Positions 4,679-8,050 of a stretch of DNA of 8,050 bases are shown piece by piece. The stretch's first letter is position 1; every line of letters starts with the position of its first letter. The position numbers and the translations under genes are program-made. The notes beneath the pieces are model-generated. The model searched no databases and had not been told where the DNA came from. It saw only the letters and a program-made list of their open reading frames with translations. The stretch is from an uncultured Anaerolineae bacterium (GTDB lineage Bacteria; Chloroflexota; Anaerolineae; Anaerolineales; UBA11858), in the NCBI GenBank assembly GCA_937893815.1, contig CALCSH010000110.1:1-8050 (forward strand). The letters run 5' to 3'.

Positions 4679-6841
4679 TCAAGATTTGACTTCCAAGTGA
4701 GCCAGCGATGCCACCACACGCTTCAGGCCAACCCCCTCAAAGAAAATATCCACAATCTCTTCGTCGTCTTCGATTTTGCTATTGAGCACCATGCCATCCC
4801 CCCAGGCCGCATGGATGATATTCATACCGGGGTGGTATTTTGGCTCCACTTCGCGCAACTCAGCAGAGTCATTCCAGCGCTCGGGGCGGAAAATGGCATC
4901 GGTGGATGGGCTGTGGCGCGCAGACGCGCCGCTCACCAGTTCCAGGGGAATATCATCCAGATAACGGGAGGGGTCGGCGGGTTCCATATAACCATAATTG
5001 AAGCGGTTGAGCGCATGCAGCAGGTACAGTTGATCTTCGGCTCGTGTGATGCCCACATACAGCAAACGGCGTTCTTCATGCATTGCTTCGGGGTCTTCGA
5101 AAGAACGGATATGCGGCAGCGTGCCGTCATTCAGACCAACGATAAATACCACCGGGAATTCCAGCCCTTTGGCGGCGTGCAGGGTAAGCAGCGTGGGCAC
5201 ATTGCTGCCTGCCTCAATCGTATCCTGGTCGGAGACCAGAGCTATATTTTCGAGAAAAGCTTCCAGGCTGCGTTCCTGGTATTCCGAGGCCAGGCGACGC
5301 AATTCCATCACATTTTCCCAGCGCTCTTTGCCTTCTTCGGTGCCATCTTCGAGATACGTGCGATACTCCACATCGCCGAGGATCAGATCCATCAACCCCA
5401 TTGGCGATAACTCATCTTTTTGCGTGTGCCAACTCGAAAGGAGTCTGCCGAATCCTGCCAGGGTAGCTGCCACCCGGTTGGGGAGCGCATCCCCATGCTC
5501 GGTGCCGGTACCATTCCCCAACTGCAAGACAACTTCCCCTGAAGAAAGATTTACCTGCTGGGCATACGTGCGCAGCGTAAGGATGCTTTTATCGCCAATG
5601 CCGCGCCGTGGGATGTTGATGACTCGCATCAGGCTGATTTCATCGCGCGGGTTGTACACCAGGCGTAAATAGGCGATCACATCTTTGACCTCGCGCCGAC
5701 CATAGAAGCGCTGCGCTCCGACCAGTTTATAAGGAAGGTAGGCTGCGAGAAAGGCCTCTTCCAAAATACGCGATTGGGCATTGGTGCGATACATGACGGC
5801 AAAATCGCCGGGCTGGTTCTTCTGAGCGGCGATATCTTTTGCAATTTGCCCAACGATGAACGAAGCCATTTCGCGATCGTCGTAGAGTTCACGCAGGGTA
5901 ATTTTTTGCCCTTTACCGCGCTCGGTGAATAATTTTTTAGGCGTGCGCGTCGGATTCTGGTCGATGACTGCCATTGCCGTGTCAAGAATGGTTTGTGTGG
6001 AGCGATAATTTTGCTCCAAAAGGATCACTTGCGAATCGGGATAATCTTCCTCAAAGCGCAGCACATTGCGATAATCGGCGCCCCGCCAGCGATAGATGGA
6101 CTGGTCTGCATCGCCGACGACAAAAATATTTCGATGAAAAGATGCCAAATGCTTGAGCAGCGTATACTGGGCCATATTGGTATCCTGAAACTCATCGACC
6201 AGAATGTGCTCAAAGCGGCGAGCATAGCGCTCGCGCACGGCGGGCATCTGATCGAGCAAATAGGCCGTCCACAGAAGCATATCGTCAAAATCCAGGGCAT
6301 TACTGGCGAGCAAAGTCTTTTGATAACGCTCATAGACGCGTTTGACAACTTCATCACGATACGTCTGCACGGGAAAATCATCGGGCAGCAGCAATTCATT
6401 TTTGGCGTTCGAAATTGAGGCATGCAGCCCGTGCGGTCGGTAGAGCTTATCGTTCAAATTCAGATCTTTGACGACCTGCTTGACCACACGAATCTGATCA
6501 TCAGCGTCGTAAATGACATAATTTTGGTCGAAGGGCAAATATTGCGCTTCTCGTCGCAAAATACGCCCACAGGTGGAATGAAAAGTTCCCAGGGTGAGGC
6601 CGCGGTTACGCTCGCCCAGTAAATCCCCAATGCGCTCATCCATTTCGCGGGCGGCTTTGTTAGTAAACGTCACCGCCAAAATATGGTAGGGGCGCACGCC
6701 CATATTCCCGATCAAATAGGCAATGCGCTGCGTGAGCACACGCGTTTTCCCCGAGCCGGGACCAGCCAGCACCAAAATCGCGCCGGTTCCTGCCGTTACA
6801 GCCTGTTGTTGTTGTGGGTTTAATTCGCGCATCGACTCCAT
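4679..6841 (-). CDS. pcrA: UvrD/PcrA-family superfamily 1A DNA helicase
   Basis: A 720-residue 3'-to-5' DNA helicase of normal length for PcrA/UvrD, acting in excision repair and in removing stalled complexes from DNA. All SF1 motifs are seen: Q-motif LNPQQQQAV (7-15), Walker A AGPGSGKT (26-33), motif Ia TFTNKAA (58-64), motif II VDEFQDTN (215-222), motif III GDADQSIYRWRGA (243-255), motif IV EQNYRS (276-281), motif V TLHAAKGLEF (553-562) and motif VI LLYVGITRAE (593-602). The last 50 residues (HPGMNIIHAAWGDGMV through VVASLAHLE) match the Tudor-like domain with which PcrA/UvrD contacts RNA polymerase. Start: the ATG at 6841 lies 8 nt after the -10 of a near-consensus promoter, so leaderless translation is expected. 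An ATG at 6889 would begin upstream of this promoter's -35 box and adds 16 atypical residues. The ATG at 6832 is another, less favoured choice. Confidence 0.95.
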   Translation of the reverse strand: MESMRELNPQQQQAVTAGTGAILVLAGPGSGKTRVLTQRIAYLIGNMGVRPYHILAVTFTNKAAREMDERIGDLLGERNRGLTLGTFHSTCGRILRREAQYLPFDQNYVIYDADDQIRVVKQVVKDLNLNDKLYRPHGLHASISNAKNELLLPDDFPVQTYRDEVVKRVYERYQKTLLASNALDFDDMLLWTAYLLDQMPAVRERYARRFEHILVDEFQDTNMAQYTLLKHLASFHRNIFVVGDADQSIYRWRGADYRNVLRFEEDYPDSQVILLEQNYRSTQTILDTAMAVIDQNPTRTPKKLFTERGKGQKITLRELYDDREMASFIVGQIAKDIAAQKNQPGDFAVMYRTNAQSRILEEAFLAAYLPYKLVGAQRFYGRREVKDVIAYLRLVYNPRDEISLMRVINIPRRGIGDKSILTLRTYAQQVNLSSGEVVLQLGNGTGTEHGDALPNRVAATLAGFGRLLSSWHTQKDELSPMGLMDLILGDVEYRTYLEDGTEEGKERWENVMELRRLASEYQERSLEAFLENIALVSDQDTIEAGSNVPTLLTLHAAKGLEFPVVFIVGLNDGTLPHIRSFEDPEAMHEERRLLYVGITRAEDQLYLLHALNRFNYGYMEPADPSRYLDDIPLELVSGASARHSPSTDAIFRPERWNDSAELREVEPKYHPGMNIIHAAWGDGMVLNSKIEDDEEIVDIFFEGVGLKRVVASLAHLEVKS

Positions 6842-6848
6842 GGGAGGG

Positions 6849-6877
6849 ATTGTATCGCCGTGTTTGATCGTTGTCAA
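6849..6877 (-). promoter_or_regulatory. uvrD/pcrA promoter, leaderless
   Basis: On the minus strand: perfect -35 TTGACA (6877-6872), a 17-bp spacer, -10 TACAAT (6854-6849), then seven bases to the ATG at 6841. The predicted start is the A of the ATG or the base before it. No Shine-Dalgarno is present (CCCTCCC precedes the ATG). Its -35 overlaps that of the opposing holB promoter. Confidence 0.85.
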
Positions 6878-6899
6878 AGCACAGGGCATACGCTACAAT
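6871..6899 (+). promoter_or_regulatory. holB promoter, leaderless, overlapping the uvrD promoter
   Basis: On the plus strand: -35 TTGTCA (6871-6876, five of six consensus bases), a 17-bp spacer, -10 TACAAT (6894-6899), then six bases (CTAGCC) to the ATG at 6906, which is therefore the predicted transcription start. No Shine-Dalgarno is present. The two opposing -35 hexamers share five bases, and the -10 hexamers are mirror images about base 6874, so two polymerases could not occupy the site at once. Confidence 0.82.
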
Positions 6900-6905
6900 C
6901 TAGCC

Positions 6906-7907
6906 ATGTCTTTGGATGAAAACTGGGGTTTGATCGGACACGAATGGGCAGTAAACCTGTTGAGAGGACACCTGGCAAACGGGCGTTTGCGCCATGCTTA
7001 CCTGCTCACCGGACCGCAAGGCGTGGGTCGGCGCACTCTGGCATTACGCGTGGCCCAGGGGTTGAACTGTCCCCAACCCGCGGCCCCCGGCATTCCCTGT
7101 GGAAGTTGCCACACCTGCCAGCGCATCGAGCGCATGCAACACCCCGATCTGATGGTCATACAGGCCGAGGAAGGCAGCACCACGCTCAAAGTGGATCAAA
7201 TCCGCACCCTACAAAGCGGTTTGGCGCTGGCCCCGTATGAAGCGACCTATAAAATTGCGCTCTTACTGCGTTTTGAAGAAGCCAACCCCAACGCCGCCAA
7301 TGCCCTGCTCAAAACACTGGAAGAACCGCCGCGGCAGGTGATACTCTTCGTCACCGCACAAGATACTGAAGCCCTGCTACCCACGATTGTCTCGCGTTGC
7401 GAGACCCTGCGCCTGCGCCCTTTGGCGTTGGAAACAGTCAGCGATGGATTGCAGCAAAAATGGGGGCTGCCGCCTGAACAGGCGCGCTTGCTGGCGCACA
7501 TCTCCACTGGCAGGCCGGGCTATGCACTGCACTTACACCAGAACCCCGATGCGCTAGAAAACCGCCAAAATTATCTGGATGATCACCAGCGATTATTGGC
7601 TGCTTCGCGCGTGGAGCGATTTCAGTATGCCGAGCAACTCACCAAAGATAAAAATACGCTCAAAGAGACTCTCACCATCTGGATGTCGTTGTGGCGTGAT
7701 ATTCTTCTGAGCATCAGTGGGGCCAGCACACCACTCACCAATATCGACCATGTGAGCGAAATACAGCGCATCGCCGAAAAAATAGCACTCGAAACCGCAC
7801 AATCCATGCTGCAAACGTTTATTCAGACCTTTGAGCGCCTTGACCACAATACCAATACTCGCCTTACGGTCGAGGTATTCATGCTAGATTTGCCTAAAAT
7901 TTCATAG
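6906..7907 (+). CDS. holB: DNA polymerase III subunit delta prime (clamp loader)
   Basis: A 333-residue clamp-loader subunit of the AAA+ type that works with DnaX and HolA to load the beta clamp at replication forks. Visible features: the N-terminal block GLIGHEWAVNLLRGHL (8-23) with RLRHAYLLTGP (27-37), and a Walker A-like loop GPQGVGRRT (36-44). A zinc module follows with C55-x9-C65-x2-C68-x2-C71. Then come the NALLKTLEEPP helix (132-142) and the SRC arginine-finger motif (163-165). The Walker lysine is arginine (R42), consistent with delta prime not being an ATPase. The rest is the weakly conserved lid and collar domain. DnaX proteins are longer and keep the lysine, so delta prime is preferred. 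The ATG at 6906 is fixed by the promoter ending six bases before it; upstream in-frame codons would read through the promoter and the uvrD start. It is divergent from uvrD. The stop is TAG. Confidence 0.93.
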   Translation: MSLDENWGLIGHEWAVNLLRGHLANGRLRHAYLLTGPQGVGRRTLALRVAQGLNCPQPAAPGIPCGSCHTCQRIERMQHPDLMVIQAEEGSTTLKVDQIRTLQSGLALAPYEATYKIALLLRFEEANPNAANALLKTLEEPPRQVILFVTAQDTEALLPTIVSRCETLRLRPLALETVSDGLQQKWGLPPEQARLLAHISTGRPGYALHLHQNPDALENRQNYLDDHQRLLAASRVERFQYAEQLTKDKNTLKETLTIWMSLWRDILLSISGASTPLTNIDHVSEIQRIAEKIALETAQSMLQTFIQTFERLDHNTNTRLTVEVFMLDLPKIS

Positions 7908-7950
7908 CCCCGCAAGTATCTTAAGCTTTCCATCTGTCGTCAAATCCAAA

Positions 7951-7975
7951 AAATTCGTAAAATCGCATCGAATTT
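7951..7975. repeat. Weak AT-rich dyad downstream of holB
   Basis: AAATTCG (7951-7957) and CGAATTT (7969-7975) make a 7-bp dyad with an 11-nt centre, 43 bp after the holB stop. The stem is weak and no T-run follows, so it is a poor terminator candidate. It may be an operator for whatever lies to the right of the window. Confidence 0.3.
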
Positions 7976-7988
7976 GATTCTGGGCGGT

Positions 7989-7994
7989 TATAAT
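7989..7994 (+). promoter_or_regulatory. Possible -10 box abutting MITE copy 2
   Basis: TATAAT is a perfect -10 hexamer, but no fitting -35 lies 16-18 bp upstream and there is no TGn extension. If it is used, transcription would start about at 8001, inside the inserted element, so any rightward transcript would begin with the element's hairpin. Confidence 0.3.
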
Positions 7995-7997
7995 GGT

Positions 7998-8050
7998 GAC
8001 TCCACTGAAAAAACTACCGTGCAGGTGTTCCCGCCGGAATATATGGGGGT
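7998..8050 (+). mobile_element. MITE-like element, copy 2, truncated by the window end
   Basis: Positions 7998-8049 are identical over all 52 bases to the reverse complement of 1247-1298, covering the terminal repeat, the arm-specific segment and the 17-bp palindromic arm. They diverge at 8050, where the G-run is five here and eight in copy 1, consistent with slippage in the loop. The copy therefore lies in the opposite orientation to copy 1. It begins 90 bp after the holB stop. From copy 1's structure, the missing half should end near 8118 and be followed by AATGGT, the six bases (7992-7997) just left of this copy. Confidence 0.8.

Noticed and set aside
4673..5672. Plus-strand open frames of 245 and 208 codons opposite uvrD
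   Set aside because: Shadows of the helicase reading frame; no family resemblance, and all SF1 motifs lie on the minus strand.
6842..6889. Start of uvrD at 6889
   Set aside because: That ATG lies upstream of the consensus uvrD promoter, has no ribosome site and adds residues unlike the family.
6723..6905. Longer N terminus for holB
   Set aside because: It would start inside uvrD and translate through both promoters; the protein resembles HolB only from 6906.

Overview
The window is ordinary bacterial chromosomal DNA with seven recognisable genes, no RNA gene and no CRISPR array. The style of the proteins (HolB, PcrA/UvrD, TsaB/TsaE, a type-4 uracil-DNA glycosylase) and the hairpin-rich intergenic DNA suggest an uncultured Chloroflexota bacterium of the Anaerolineae type. 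That placement rests on recalled protein resemblance, not on a search.

Layout: six genes read leftwards (minus strand) and one rightwards. Positions 95-2619 hold a nucleotide-sugar pair: a UDP-GlcNAc 6-dehydrogenase (WbpA type) followed by a UDP-hexuronate 4-epimerase-like protein. Together they probably make an activated N-acetyl-hexosaminuronate for a surface polysaccharide. Positions 2809-6841 hold a leftward cluster: pcrA/uvrD helicase, tsaE, tsaB (the last two belong to the tRNA t6A37 modification system) and an Fe-S uracil-DNA glycosylase whose last five residues match the sliding-clamp binding consensus. Positions 6906-7907 hold holB (clamp-loader delta prime), transcribed rightwards and divergent from uvrD.

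Regulation: the 64-bp uvrD/holB gap contains two face-to-face promoters whose -35 hexamers overlap and whose -10 hexamers are mirror-symmetric about base 6874. Each predicted transcription start falls on or one base before the ATG, so both mRNAs should be leaderless. tsaE has a similar leaderless arrangement with an extended -10. By contrast, tsaB and the glycosylase have ordinary Shine-Dalgarno sites and tight junctions.

Most unusual points: (1) tsaE contains an in-frame amber codon; the same frame continues for 37 more TsaE-like codons and ends in a TGATG overlap with tsaB. (2) A 121-bp element resembling a miniature inverted-repeat transposable element sits directly behind the wbpA stop codon. 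It has 16-bp terminal inverted repeats, a large internal palindrome and a perfect 6-bp direct repeat (AAACTT) on both sides. A second copy in the opposite orientation begins at 7998 and is cut by the window end after 52 identical bases. (3) Several further strong hairpins occupy the gaps on both sides of wbpA.

No gene-free stretch exceeds 300 bases. I see no multi-gene defence system or other new multi-gene system here.
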